This document shows positions 17,715 through 25,077 of a stretch of 39,162 bases of DNA, piece after piece. The DNA comes from Streptomyces sp. NRRL S-337 (GTDB lineage Bacteria > Actinomycetota > Actinomycetes > Streptomycetales > Streptomycetaceae). How positions within the stretch are numbered: position 1 is the stretch's first letter; every line of letters starts with the position of its first letter. The translations under genes and the position numbers were made by a program. The notes under the pieces were generated by a model. That model had not been told where the DNA came from, made no database searches, and saw only the letters and a list, made by a program, of their open reading frames with translations. The stretch covers positions 1 to 39,162 of the forward strand of contig NZ_JOIX01000071.1 of NCBI RefSeq assembly GCF_000720175.1. Reading direction: 5' to 3'.

Positions 17715-18950
17715 ATGTCTGCCACTGCCACCCGCGTCCTCGTCCTCAACTCCGGCTCCTCGTCGGTGAAGTACCAGCTGCTCGACATGGGCGCGGAGCC
17801 GGACGGCGGCTCCGCCGCGGGCACCCGGCTCGCCGTCGGGCTCGTCGAGCGGATCGGCGAGGAGAGCTCGCGCCTGGTGCACACCCCGCTGGCGGCGGGC
17901 GGTGAGACGCGGGAGACCGAGGGCGCGATGGCCGACCACGAGGCCGCGCTGAAGGCCGTAGCCGCGGAGCTGGCCGCGGACGGCCTCGGCCTGGACTCCC
18001 CCGAGCTGGCCGCGATCGGGCACCGGGTGGTGCACGGCGGGCTGAAGTTCACCGCGCCGACCGTGATCGACGACGCGGTCCTGGCGGAGATCGAGCGGCT
18101 GGTGCCGGTCGCCCCGCTGCACAACCCGGCGAACATCACCGGCATCCGGACCGCCCGGGCGCTCCGCCCCGACCTGCCGCAGGTCGCCGTCTTCGACACC
18201 GCCTTCCACACCACGATGCCGGAGCACGCGGCCCGTTACGCCATCGACGTGGCGACCGCCGACGCCCACCGCATCCGCCGGTACGGCTTCCACGGCACCT
18301 CGCACGCGTACGTCTCCCGCAAGACCGCCGAGCTGCTGGGCAAGGACCCCTCCGAGGTCAACGTCATCGTGCTGCACCTGGGCAACGGCGCCTCCGCCTC
18401 GGCGGTGGCCGGCGGCCGCTGCGTGGACACCTCGATGGGTCTGACGCCGCTGGAGGGCCTGGTCATGGGCACCCGGTCCGGCGACATCGACGCGGCGGTG
18501 ACCTTCCACCTCAAGCGGGTGGCGGGGATGTCGACGGACGAGATCGACGAGCTGCTCAACAAGAAGAGCGGGCTGATCGGGCTGTGCGGTGACAACGACA
18601 TGCGGGAGATCCGCCGCCGGATCGACGAGGGCGACGAGCGGGCCCGGCTCGCCTTCGACATCTACATCCACCGGCTGAAGAAGTACATCGGCGCCTACAG
18701 CGCGGTGCTCGGCAAGGTCGACGCGGTGGCCTTCACCGCAGGCGTCGGCGAGAACGCCGCCCCGGTGCGCGAGGCCGCCGTCGCCGGCCTGGAGGAGATG
18801 GGCCTGGCCGTGGACGCCACGCTGAACGCCGTACGCTCCGGCGAGCCCCGGCTGATCTCGCCCGACTACGCCCGGGTCGCGGTCGCCGTGGTGCCCACCG
18901 ACGAGGAACTGGAGATCGCGCAGCAGACATACGCCCTGGTCAACGCCTAG
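17715..18950 (+). CDS. ackA: Acetate kinase
   Basis: AckA interconverts acetyl phosphate plus ADP and acetate plus ATP in the cytoplasm. The 411-residue protein shows the family motifs in order: VLVLNSGSSSVKYQLL at the start, IGHRVVHGG, VFDTAFHTTMP, GFHGTSHAYVS, LGNGASASAV, TSMGLTPLEGLVMGTRSGDI, and FTAGVGENA near the C-terminus. The ATG at 17715 has GGAAAG upstream. It is co-transcribed with pta. Acetyl phosphate made by this pair could also feed the two response regulators in the window; that is inference. Confidence 0.97.
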   Translation: MSATATRVLVLNSGSSSVKYQLLDMGAEPDGGSAAGTRLAVGLVERIGEESSRLVHTPLAAGGETRETEGAMADHEAALKAVAAELAADGLGLDSPELAAIGHRVVHGGLKFTAPTVIDDAVLAEIERLVPVAPLHNPANITGIRTARALRPDLPQVAVFDTAFHTTMPEHAARYAIDVATADAHRIRRYGFHGTSHAYVSRKTAELLGKDPSEVNVIVLHLGNGASASAVAGGRCVDTSMGLTPLEGLVMGTRSGDIDAAVTFHLKRVAGMSTDEIDELLNKKSGLIGLCGDNDMREIRRRIDEGDERARLAFDIYIHRLKKYIGAYSAVLGKVDAVAFTAGVGENAAPVREAAVAGLEEMGLAVDATLNAVRSGEPRLISPDYARVAVAVVPTDEELEIAQQTYALVNA

Positions 18951-18970
18951 ACGTTGGTGTTTTCGCCTAC

Positions 18971-19004
18971 CGGAATATTCCGCTCTGAAACAAACCGATA
19001 GGAT
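18971..19004 (+). promoter_or_regulatory. Candidate pyk promoter with embedded 12-bp palindrome
   Basis: TAGGAT (18999-19004) fits a -10 box. Transcription would then start about at the pyk ATG at 19012, giving a leaderless mRNA, consistent with the lack of a ribosome binding site. The perfect palindrome CGGAATATTCCG (18971-18982) covers the expected -35 region, so a bound regulator would block or help RNA polymerase. Confidence 0.5.
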
Positions 19005-19011
19005 CCAAGCC

Positions 19012-20439
19012 ATGCGCCGTTCCAAAATCGTCTGCACCCTGGGCCCCGCCGTCGACTCCTTCGAGCAGCTGAAGACGCTGATCGAGGCCGGTATGAATGT
19101 GGCCCGTTTCAACATGAGCCACGGGACCCACTCGGAGCACGAGGAGCGGTACCACCGACTCCGCAAGGCCCAGGAGGAGACCGGCCGCGCCATCGGCGTG
19201 CTGGCCGACCTCCAGGGCCCCAAGATCCGTCTGGAGACCTTCGCCGACGGCCCGGTGGAGCTGGTGCGCGGCGACGAGTTCGTCATCACCACCGAGGACG
19301 TCCCCGGCGACAAGACCATCTGCGGCACGACCTACAAGGGCCTGCCCGGTGACGTCTCCAAGGGCGACCCGGTCCTGATCAACGACGGCAACGTCGCGCT
19401 CCAGGTCGTCGAGGTCGACGGCCCGCAGGTGCGCACCATCGTCATCGAGGGCGGAGTGATCTCCGACCACAAGGGCATCAACCTGCCCGGCGCCGCGGTG
19501 AACGTCCCCGCGCTGTCCGAGAAGGACATCGAAGACCTGAAGTTCGCCCTGAAGATGGGCTGCGACATGGTCGCGCTGTCCTTCGTCCGGGACGCCAAGG
19601 ACGTGCAGGACGTGCACCGCGTCATGGACCAGGTGGGCCGCCGGGTGCCGGTCATCGCCAAGGTGGAGAAGCCGCAGGCGGTGGCCAACATGGAGGAGGT
19701 CGTGATGGCCTTCGACGCCGTCATGGTCGCCCGTGGTGACCTGGCGGTGGAGTACCCGCTGGAGAAGGTCCCGATGGTGCAGAAGCGCCTGGTGGAGCTG
19801 TGCCGCCGGAACGCCAAGCCGGTGATCGTCGCGACCCAGATGATGGAGTCGATGATCACCAACTCCCGGCCGACCCGCGCCGAGGCGTCCGACGTCGCCA
19901 ACGCCATCCTCGACGGCGCCGACGCGGTCATGCTCTCCGCGGAGTCCTCGGTCGGCCAGTACCCGATCGAGACCGTCAAGACGATGTCGAAGATCGTCGA
20001 GGCGGCCGAGGAGGAGCTGCTCTCCAAGGGCCTGCAGCCGCTGGTGCCCGGCAAGAAGCCGCGTACGCAGGGTGGTTCGGTGGCCCGGGCGGCCGCCGAG
20101 ATGGCCGACTTCCTCAACGGCAAGGCGCTGGTGGCCTTCACCAAGTCCGGTGACACCGCCCGCCGGCTGTCCCGCTACCGCGCGGTCCAGCCGATCCTGG
20201 CCTTCACCACCGACGTCTCCACCCGCAACCAGCTCACGCTCAGCTGGGGCGTGGACAGCTTCGTGGTGGAGCACGTCGACAACACCGACGCGATGGTCGA
20301 CCTGGTGGACGCCGAGCTGCTCAAGCTCCAGCGCTACAGCGAGGGCGACACCATGATCATCACCGCCGGTTCGCCCCCCGGCGTCCCCGGCACCACCAAC
20401 ATGGTCCGGGTGCACCACCTCGGCGGCGGACGCGGCTGA
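19012..20439 (+). CDS. pyk: Pyruvate kinase
   Basis: Pyruvate kinase transfers phosphate from phosphoenolpyruvate to ADP, making pyruvate and ATP in the cytoplasm. The 475-residue protein has the standard motifs: SKIVCTLGPA at the start, NVARFNMSHG, DLQGPKIR, the active-site segment IAKVEKPQAVANMEEVVMAF, VARGDLAVEYPLEKVPMVQK, and ATQMMESMITNSRPTRAE. The C-terminal domain is the usual allosteric one. It lies 61 bp after ackA with its own promoter-like sequence and probably a leaderless start. Streptomyces commonly carry two pyk genes; which one this is cannot be told. Confidence 0.97.
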   Translation: MRRSKIVCTLGPAVDSFEQLKTLIEAGMNVARFNMSHGTHSEHEERYHRLRKAQEETGRAIGVLADLQGPKIRLETFADGPVELVRGDEFVITTEDVPGDKTICGTTYKGLPGDVSKGDPVLINDGNVALQVVEVDGPQVRTIVIEGGVISDHKGINLPGAAVNVPALSEKDIEDLKFALKMGCDMVALSFVRDAKDVQDVHRVMDQVGRRVPVIAKVEKPQAVANMEEVVMAFDAVMVARGDLAVEYPLEKVPMVQKRLVELCRRNAKPVIVATQMMESMITNSRPTRAEASDVANAILDGADAVMLSAESSVGQYPIETVKTMSKIVEAAEEELLSKGLQPLVPGKKPRTQGGSVARAAAEMADFLNGKALVAFTKSGDTARRLSRYRAVQPILAFTTDVSTRNQLTLSWGVDSFVVEHVDNTDAMVDLVDAELLKLQRYSEGDTMIITAGSPPGVPGTTNMVRVHHLGGGRG

Positions 20440-20454
20440 CGCTCCCGTACGACG

Positions 20455-20502
20455 AAACGGCGGTGGGCCGCCCCTTTCGAAAGGGGCGGCCCACCGCCGT
20501 TT
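20455..20502. terminator. Perfect 24-bp-arm palindromic terminator after pyk
   Basis: The 48 bases form a perfect inverted repeat (arms 20455-20478 and 20479-20502) without spacer; the centre reads CTTTCGAAAG. The flanks run AAA on one side and TTT on the other, so it works on both strands. It separates pyk from the convergent DUF operon. Confidence 0.88.
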
Positions 20503-20542
20503 CCGCGGCTCCCGGAAAGCTCCGGCCGGGTGGTGTGCCCGG

Positions 20543-21859
20543 TCAGTCCTCGATGGACACGTTCATGCCCGGGACGGTGAGGTTGCCGCCGAACTGGCCC
20601 GCCTGGTCGAGCTTCACCTTGGTGAAGTACGCGTAGGAGATGTTGAGCGGCGGCGGGTGCTCCGGGTCGAAGACGATCGGGATCAGCCCGAAGAGGTTGG
20701 CCTGCAGCCGCTCGGTGTACATGGTCACCTTGCCGCCGCGGATCGTGGACTTGGAGTGGGGCGTCGACCGCACGTGGTAGTGCTTGCCGGACGCCTTGTC
20801 GTCCACGATCTGGTGCAGGTCGCCGATGTCCACGCTGTCCGCGGTGAACTTCAGGGCCTGCTTGGTGTGGCCGCTCTGCGTGGTGACGTTGACGACGCCC
20901 TCGTAGTCGAGACCGCGCAGGGTCAGACCGCTGGACTCCAGGTGCCAGGGGTCGTCGGGCAGCGTGACGGGCGTCTGCTCGTCCTTGCCCTTCTGCTTGT
21001 TCTCGACGACGCAGGGGTACGACTTCTTGCCGTCCGCGTCCTTGCCGTCCAGGCCGCCGCCGGGCAGGGCGTTGTCGGCCGTGCCCACCGCGCCGTGCAC
21101 GGTGTCGTTGACCGTCTTCGACCCGTTCGTGAGGTCGGCTGCCCTCTTGGCGCCGTCCGTGAGGCCGCCGACGGTGTCCTTGACCGGGTTGGTGGTCTTG
21201 TCGGAGGCGGACGCGGTGTCCTTGGCCGCGTCGCCGGACGTGGACTCCTTCGACGCCGACGCCGAGGGGGACGGAGTCGTGCTCGGCGAGGCGGACGCGG
21301 TGTCGTCGTCCGACGAGCCCCCGCCGAGGAGACCGCCGAGCGCGTCGCCGATCCCGCCCAGCAGACCCCCGTCGTCCTTCTTCTCCTCGGAGGCCGACGG
21401 CGACGGGGTCGCGGAGCCCGAGGGCTGATCGGTCTTCGAGGCGGAGCCGGACGGCGTGGCCGCGGGTGTCTTGTCCGCCTGCTTGCCGGCCGAGGGCGAC
21501 GGCGAAGGCGAGGCGGAGGGCTTGGCGGACGGCGTGCTGTCGTCCTTCGCCTGTCCGTCGGCCTTCGTGTCCTTCGCGCCGTCCTTGGCCTTCTTGCCGT
21601 CCTGTCCGTCCACCTTGTCCGGAGCAGTGACGCACGGCCCGTCCTTGAAGGGGCTCTTGGGCGGCGCCGGCTTGGCGATCGCCATCTGGGGCGTCAGCCC
21701 CATGCCCATGAGGACGGCGGACGGCATGGCGGCGATCGCGATCGCCTTGCCCGCGGGCACGTGGAGCCGAGTCAGCAGCGGCTTTTTCGGCGCCGCGTGC
21801 CTCGGCCCGGTTCTCGCCCCGGCGGCTGCGTTCTCCTCATGCAGCTCGTCACCCGGCAC
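20543..21859 (-). CDS. Exported Ser/Asp/Lys-rich protein of unknown function with conserved C-terminal domain
   Basis: This 438-residue protein has a basic N-terminus and one hydrophobic segment (about 38-62), probably a signal or anchor. Then comes a long low-complexity linker (about 82-265) rich in Ser, Pro, Thr, Asp and Lys, with a glycine-rich insert GLLGGIGDALGGLLGGG. A folded C-terminal domain (about 280-438) contains DLHQIVDDKASGKHYHVRST, IRGGKVTMYTERLQANLFGL and PLNISYAYFTKVKLDQAGQ. C76 and C283 could form a disulfide. The GTG start has GGGAGG and overlaps the stop of the DUF6114 gene by 11 bp, so the two are coupled. I recall homologues in Streptomyces being mislabelled HypF; nothing hydrogenase-related is visible. 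The function is unknown. Confidence 0.85.
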   Translation of the reverse strand: MPGDELHEENAAAGARTGPRHAAPKKPLLTRLHVPAGKAIAIAAMPSAVLMGMGLTPQMAIAKPAPPKSPFKDGPCVTAPDKVDGQDGKKAKDGAKDTKADGQAKDDSTPSAKPSASPSPSPSAGKQADKTPAATPSGSASKTDQPSGSATPSPSASEEKKDDGGLLGGIGDALGGLLGGGSSDDDTASASPSTTPSPSASASKESTSGDAAKDTASASDKTTNPVKDTVGGLTDGAKRAADLTNGSKTVNDTVHGAVGTADNALPGGGLDGKDADGKKSYPCVVENKQKGKDEQTPVTLPDDPWHLESSGLTLRGLDYEGVVNVTTQSGHTKQALKFTADSVDIGDLHQIVDDKASGKHYHVRSTPHSKSTIRGGKVTMYTERLQANLFGLIPIVFDPEHPPPLNISYAYFTKVKLDQAGQFGGNLTVPGMNVSIED

Positions 21860-22400
21860 GGTGCCTCCCGTTCATTCCGTTGATCGGGCTCGTTCCTGAC
21901 AGGTCGTCCAGTCCGTTGCCCGACCCGCGGGCGGGGTCCGTCGCGACCACCGGCCCGGCGACGTTGCGGACCGGCTCGCCCGCGTCGTCCCCGCTCTTCT
22001 CCGGCGCGCCCGGTGCCCAGGCGACGCCCAGGCCACCGCCGATCAGCCCCATCAGGAAGCCGACCACGAGACCGCCGAAGTTCGAGACGACGATGGAGAC
22101 CAGGGCCAGCAGGATCGCCGCCACACCGGCGAAGACCCGCGAGGCCGGCTGGAACCACATGGTCAGCCCGAGCACGACCAGCAGAACGCCGATGATCAGC
22201 GAGCCGGCGCCGGCGGTGGTGGACATGCGGACGGTCAGGGAACCGATCGTGAGATTCGCGTAAGGGATGTACATGATCGGCAGGCCGGCCAGCAGAGTCA
22301 GCAACCCGCCCCAGAACGGGCGGTGTCCGCGCCACTCCCGGAACGAAATCCGCTTCCGGCCGACGGACTCGATCAGCCTTGGTCGCGTTTCGGCGCTCAT
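21849..22400 (-). CDS. DUF6114 family membrane protein
   Basis: This 183-residue membrane protein has four predicted helices: about 28-46, 64-82, 88-106 and 108-128. A soluble N-terminus contains FREWRGHRPFWGGLLTLLAG, and the polar C-terminal tail is about 50 residues. The sequence matches the DUF6114 pattern as I recall it (PFWGGLLTLLAGLPIMYIPY, then STTAGAGSLIIGVLLVVLGL). ATG 22400 was chosen because GAGGAG lies nine bases upstream; a TTG at 22457 has none. It sits between the DUF6230 gene and the 438-residue gene in one operon. The family is of unknown function; a membrane anchor or assembly partner for the two exported proteins is plausible inference. Confidence 0.87.
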   Translation of the reverse strand: MSAETRPRLIESVGRKRISFREWRGHRPFWGGLLTLLAGLPIMYIPYANLTIGSLTVRMSTTAGAGSLIIGVLLVVLGLTMWFQPASRVFAGVAAILLALVSIVVSNFGGLVVGFLMGLIGGGLGVAWAPGAPEKSGDDAGEPVRNVAGPVVATDPARGSGNGLDDLSGTSPINGMNGRHRAG

Positions 22401-22468
22401 GTCGTACAGCTCCTCGGGACTGGCAAATCGGTGGTTCTGAGCTGAGATGTCTACCAAGCGCTACCCGG

Positions 22469-22528
22469 CGTACGGGCACGGGGAACGGCGTGGGCCACCG
22501 CACTGGCGTGAGGCCCCGCGCCCGTACG
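22469..22528 (-). promoter_or_regulatory. Possible attenuator hairpin between DUF6230 and DUF6114 genes
   Basis: The arms 22469-22483 and 22514-22528 (outer part CGTACGGGC / GCCCGTACG) pair over 15 positions with one mismatch around a 30-base loop. The hairpin lies directly after the DUF6230 stop and 69 bp before the DUF6114 start. It could reduce read-through or stabilise the DUF6230 message. Confidence 0.45.
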
Positions 22529-22537
22529 CTCAGTGCG

Positions 22538-23155
22538 TCAGTAGCACTCGTTCTTGCCCTTGGCGACACTCATCTTCAGGCCGCTGAGCTTGAAGGTGCC
22601 GGCCGTCGTGGCCCACGCCGTCTGCTTGACGTGGGTGAGCACGGCCGAGTCGGCCTCCTGGGCGAACGAGCCCGGGTCGGTCTTGTCGCCCTTCTGAATG
22701 CCGGGGCCCTTGGACGTCGATCCCGCAGCAACACCGATGTTGATGTTGTTGAAGGTCGCGTCCGCGTCCAGCTGATCGAGGTCGATGTAGAGGTTCTTCG
22801 CCTCCACCGGCGTGCTGCCACCACCGGCCGACAGCTTCAGCGACACATCGCCGAAGACCGGGACCGGAACGACCACCGACTGGCACAGGTTCTTGATCTT
22901 GGCGTTGGAGAACGCCGAGACCGCCACCGGGACAGCCTTGCCGCCCTTCTGGGCGTCAATGGCTCCGTACTGAACGAAGCCGGTGCCGTCCAGCCGGTCG
23001 GTCGTGACCTTGAACTGCTGGCCGGACACGCTGAACGACGCCGCAAGGGCACCCTGCGACAGGGCGACACCGATCGCGGCGGTCGCCGCCACGCTCGGCA
23101 CCATGACAACGGCGAACCGCTTCCATCTGGTCCCGCCACGAGCCAGGGACTCCAT
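22538..23155 (-). CDS. DUF6230 family exported protein
   Basis: This 205-residue protein begins with a Sec-type signal sequence: basic WKRF, a hydrophobic stretch at about 15-35, then ALAAS, where cleavage is likely near residue 39. The mature part is beta-rich by appearance (SFSVSGQQFKVTTDRLDGTG, then LYIDLDQLDADATFNNINIG). It has one Cys near the middle (NLCQSVVV) and one near the C-terminus (NECY), a possible disulfide. The family occurs widely in Streptomyces, sometimes labelled cholesterol esterase, although I see no GxSxG serine-hydrolase motif. A strong AAGGAGG precedes the ATG. It is the first gene of the operon and probably the most expressed. Function unknown. Confidence 0.88.
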   Translation of the reverse strand: MESLARGGTRWKRFAVVMVPSVAATAAIGVALSQGALAASFSVSGQQFKVTTDRLDGTGFVQYGAIDAQKGGKAVPVAVSAFSNAKIKNLCQSVVVPVPVFGDVSLKLSAGGGSTPVEAKNLYIDLDQLDADATFNNINIGVAAGSTSKGPGIQKGDKTDPGSFAQEADSAVLTHVKQTAWATTAGTFKLSGLKMSVAKGKNECY

Positions 23156-23513
23156 GACTTTCCTCCTTCTCGGACGTACATCTCCGGTATCTGCCGCCCG
23201 AGTTGGGACGGCGGTACCTGGGATGGGAGAAGTGCTACGTCCTCGGGAAGGAGAGCGCCCGTTCTCGGAGGCACATCGTGTTCCGAATACCGGCGATCAC
23301 CCCCGAGCGACAACCACTGGCCACGCTCTCGCGCAACCTCCTGGGACAGGCTCTGCCGAAGGGGCAGAGACCCCCCTGTCCACGGCCGGCGACACTGCCG
23401 CCGACCACTCGGTGGGGACCCAAGTGCCCCGTCGCGCCGACCGGATGCCGGGCTACGGGAATGGACCGAGCGTGGCCGATCGTGGTCCATTCACGGCCCG
23501 TGCACAAGGGGCT

Positions 23514-23531
23514 CGTTACTTGCGGGTAACG
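23514..23531. promoter_or_regulatory. Palindrome CGTTAC-N6-GTAACG, candidate operator
   Basis: Perfect 6-bp arms surround TTGCGG. It lies 359 bp upstream of the DUF6230 start. I recall similar TTACT/GTAA palindromes near actinobacterial lipid-metabolism genes under TetR-type control, but this is not verified. The distance to the gene implies either a long leader or an unrelated promoter. Confidence 0.45.
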
Positions 23532-23659
23532 GGCTGATAACCACGCGACGACCGACCGACATCGGCCCGACACACACGGTCGCCGCTCACCGCGAAGAGA
23601 CATCGCGCAATTGCGGACACACTGCCGCAAGGGGGTCGCTCTGACTTACTCCAAGTAAC

Positions 23660-23699
23660 AGCGGCCACGTTTACCAAGTTTAGGTAAAACGTGGCCGCT
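23660..23699 (-). terminator. Hairpin terminator of the thioredoxin-TPR gene
   Basis: AGCGGCCACGTTTACC pairs with GGTAAAACGTGGCCGCT, a 16-bp stem with one bulged base and a 7-base loop. It lies about 90 bp downstream of the stop codon on the minus strand. The stem is perfect apart from the bulge, in a region without genes. Confidence 0.75.
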
Positions 23700-23735
23700 G
23701 CTTCGTTTGTTTGGTCAACTCGTGGAGGTCGTACA

Positions 23736-23771
23736 GGTCAGAAGCGGACGCCTGGTCAGAAGCGGACGCCT
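23736..23771. repeat. Tandem 18-bp duplication after the thioredoxin-TPR gene
   Basis: GGTCAGAAGCGGACGCCT occurs twice, head to tail (23736-23753, 23754-23771). On the minus strand each copy contains TTCTGACC, the same eight bases that include the stop codon of the gene ending at 23786, so a third partial copy overlaps the gene end. Confidence 0.8.
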
Positions 23772-23785
23772 CGTAGGACAGTGGG

Positions 23786-24751
23786 TCAGAACAGTACCCG
23801 GGCGAGCGCGGTACGCGCCGCCGTCACCCGCGGATCCTCCGCGCCGATGACCTCGAACAGCTCCAGCAGCCGGAGCCGCGCGGCCTCCCGGTCGTCCCCG
23901 GCGGTCCGCTTCACCGTCTCGACCAGCCGGCCGAAGGCGTCCTCCACATGCCCGCCGACCAGATCCAGGTCAGCGGCACGGATCTGCGCCGGCACGTCGG
24001 CCGGGTTGTCCGCGGCCTCCTTGCGCACCGCCTGCGGATCCAGGTCCTGCACCCGCCGCAGGAGTTCGGCCTGCGCGAGGCCGAGCTTGGCCTCCGGGTT
24101 GGCCGGGTCGTCGGAGAGGACGTTCTTGTACGCCTGGACGGCGCCGCCCAGATCACCGGCGTCCAGCGCCTGGCTGGCGGCCTCCAGCAGCGCGTCGTAC
24201 GGACCCGGCGCGGGCGCGGGGGCCGACTGCTCGGCCGCGTCCTGCGCGTCGACCTGGGCACCGACGATGCCGAACTGCTGCTCGGCGGCCTGCACCAGCT
24301 GGTCCAGCACCTGCCGGATCTGCGCCTCCGGGGCCGCGCCCTGGAAAAGCGGGATCGGCTGCCCGGCGACCACCGCGAAGACCGCCGGGATGCCCTGCAC
24401 CCCGAACTGCTGGAACAGCATCTGGTTGGCATCGACGTCGATCTTCGCCAGGACGAACGCACCGGCGTATTCGTTCGCGAGGCGCTCCAGCAGCGGACCC
24501 AGCTGCTTGCACGGCTCGCACCACTCGGCCCAGAAGTCGATGACCACCGGGACCTCGGTGGAGCGCTGCAGGACGTCCTGCTGGAACCCGGCCTCGTCGA
24601 CGTCGTACACCAGGCGGGCCCCGCCGGCCGGCGCCCGGCCCGTACGGGCGGCCTCGGCGCGCGCCTGCTCGGCCTTCTGCTTCGCTTCCCCGGCCGCCTT
24701 CACCGCTGCGAGGTCGACGACTCCACTCATGGACATGTTGCGTGGCTGCAT
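23786..24751 (-). CDS. Thioredoxin-domain protein with TPR-like tail (YbbN/CnoX type)
   Basis: This 321-residue cytoplasmic protein has a charged helical head (about 10-45), a thioredoxin domain (about 50-155) with the active site WCEPC (C78, C81) and GIPAVF holding the cis-proline, and a TPR-like helical C-terminal half (about 185-321). This domain order matches YbbN/CnoX proteins, which act as holdases and co-chaperones. Actinobacterial members keep the redox CxxC motif, so disulfide exchange is possible too. ATG 24751 was chosen because GGGAGG lies eight bases upstream. The gene diverges from a TetR gene with a palindrome between them. Confidence 0.93.
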   Translation of the reverse strand: MQPRNMSMSGVVDLAAVKAAGEAKQKAEQARAEAARTGRAPAGGARLVYDVDEAGFQQDVLQRSTEVPVVIDFWAEWCEPCKQLGPLLERLANEYAGAFVLAKIDVDANQMLFQQFGVQGIPAVFAVVAGQPIPLFQGAAPEAQIRQVLDQLVQAAEQQFGIVGAQVDAQDAAEQSAPAPAPGPYDALLEAASQALDAGDLGGAVQAYKNVLSDDPANPEAKLGLAQAELLRRVQDLDPQAVRKEAADNPADVPAQIRAADLDLVGGHVEDAFGRLVETVKRTAGDDREAARLRLLELFEVIGAEDPRVTAARTALARVLF

Positions 24752-25077
24752 GGGTCCATCCTCCCCCCTGGGCGGCCCGTTCCGGAAAGCGATCCGGAAA
24801 GCGGTGCGGTCGGTCGACGTGGTCAGCGTTTCCGGCTGCCGGAGCGCCGGGGTGGTACTCGGTGGTGCGGTCGGCCTCAAGGGCCGTACAAGGCCTCGGG
24901 TCCCCACCCAGGCCGGTGGTTGTCGCTTCGGACGGATCCGCACCCGGAGGAGGGATGCCAGTCTTACGCTACGGGTCGTAGCGTAACTCGCCGTCGCCCC
25001 TGCGCGACAACCGGTTCCGGCCCCGCGCTCCGTGATCTCCCTCACGAGGCTCCCCGCCCCGGCCCGTACTGGCCGGT
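24752..25077. promoter_or_regulatory. Divergent control region trx-like / tetR
   Basis: This 326-bp region has no convincing gene. It carries the ribosome binding site of the thioredoxin-like gene at its left end and the TTACGCTAC-N5-GTAGCGTAA palindrome at 24964-24986. No ribosome binding site precedes the TetR ATG, so its mRNA may be leaderless or have a weak start. Confidence 0.5.
24964..24986. promoter_or_regulatory. TetR-type operator, 9-bp perfect arms
   Basis: TTACGCTAC and GTAGCGTAA are perfect inverted repeats around GGGTC, 23 bp in total. It lies 91 bp upstream of the TetR gene start and 212 bp from the divergent thioredoxin-like gene. Length and symmetry fit a TetR dimer site, so autoregulation is the simplest reading. 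Confidence 0.65.

Larger units (their letters stand above)
23156..23785. other. 630-bp non-coding region with upstream control of the DUF6230 operon
   Basis: No convincing gene is present on either strand; open frames here lack ribosome binding sites and family motifs. The right end holds the terminator of the thioredoxin gene (23660-23699) and a tandem repeat (23736-23771). A palindrome lies at 23514-23531. The left end carries the strong ribosome binding site of the DUF6230 gene. The region is less GC-rich than flanking genes near 23510-23720. A small RNA or a long 5' leader could be hidden here. Confidence 0.45.

Noticed and set aside
16058..18214. Long minus-strand open frame opposite pta and ackA
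   Set aside because: The plus-strand genes carry full sets of family motifs. The opposite frame has none and no ribosome binding site.
20543..21859. HypF or hydrogenase maturation role for the 438-residue protein
   Set aside because: No acylphosphatase, zinc-finger or carbamoyltransferase motifs are present; the protein is an anchored low-complexity stalk with an unrelated end domain.
23203..23529. Small gene of about 108 codons upstream of the DUF6230 operon
   Set aside because: There is no ribosome binding site, an atypical composition (many Pro, Arg, Cys) and no family resemblance; the region reads as regulatory.
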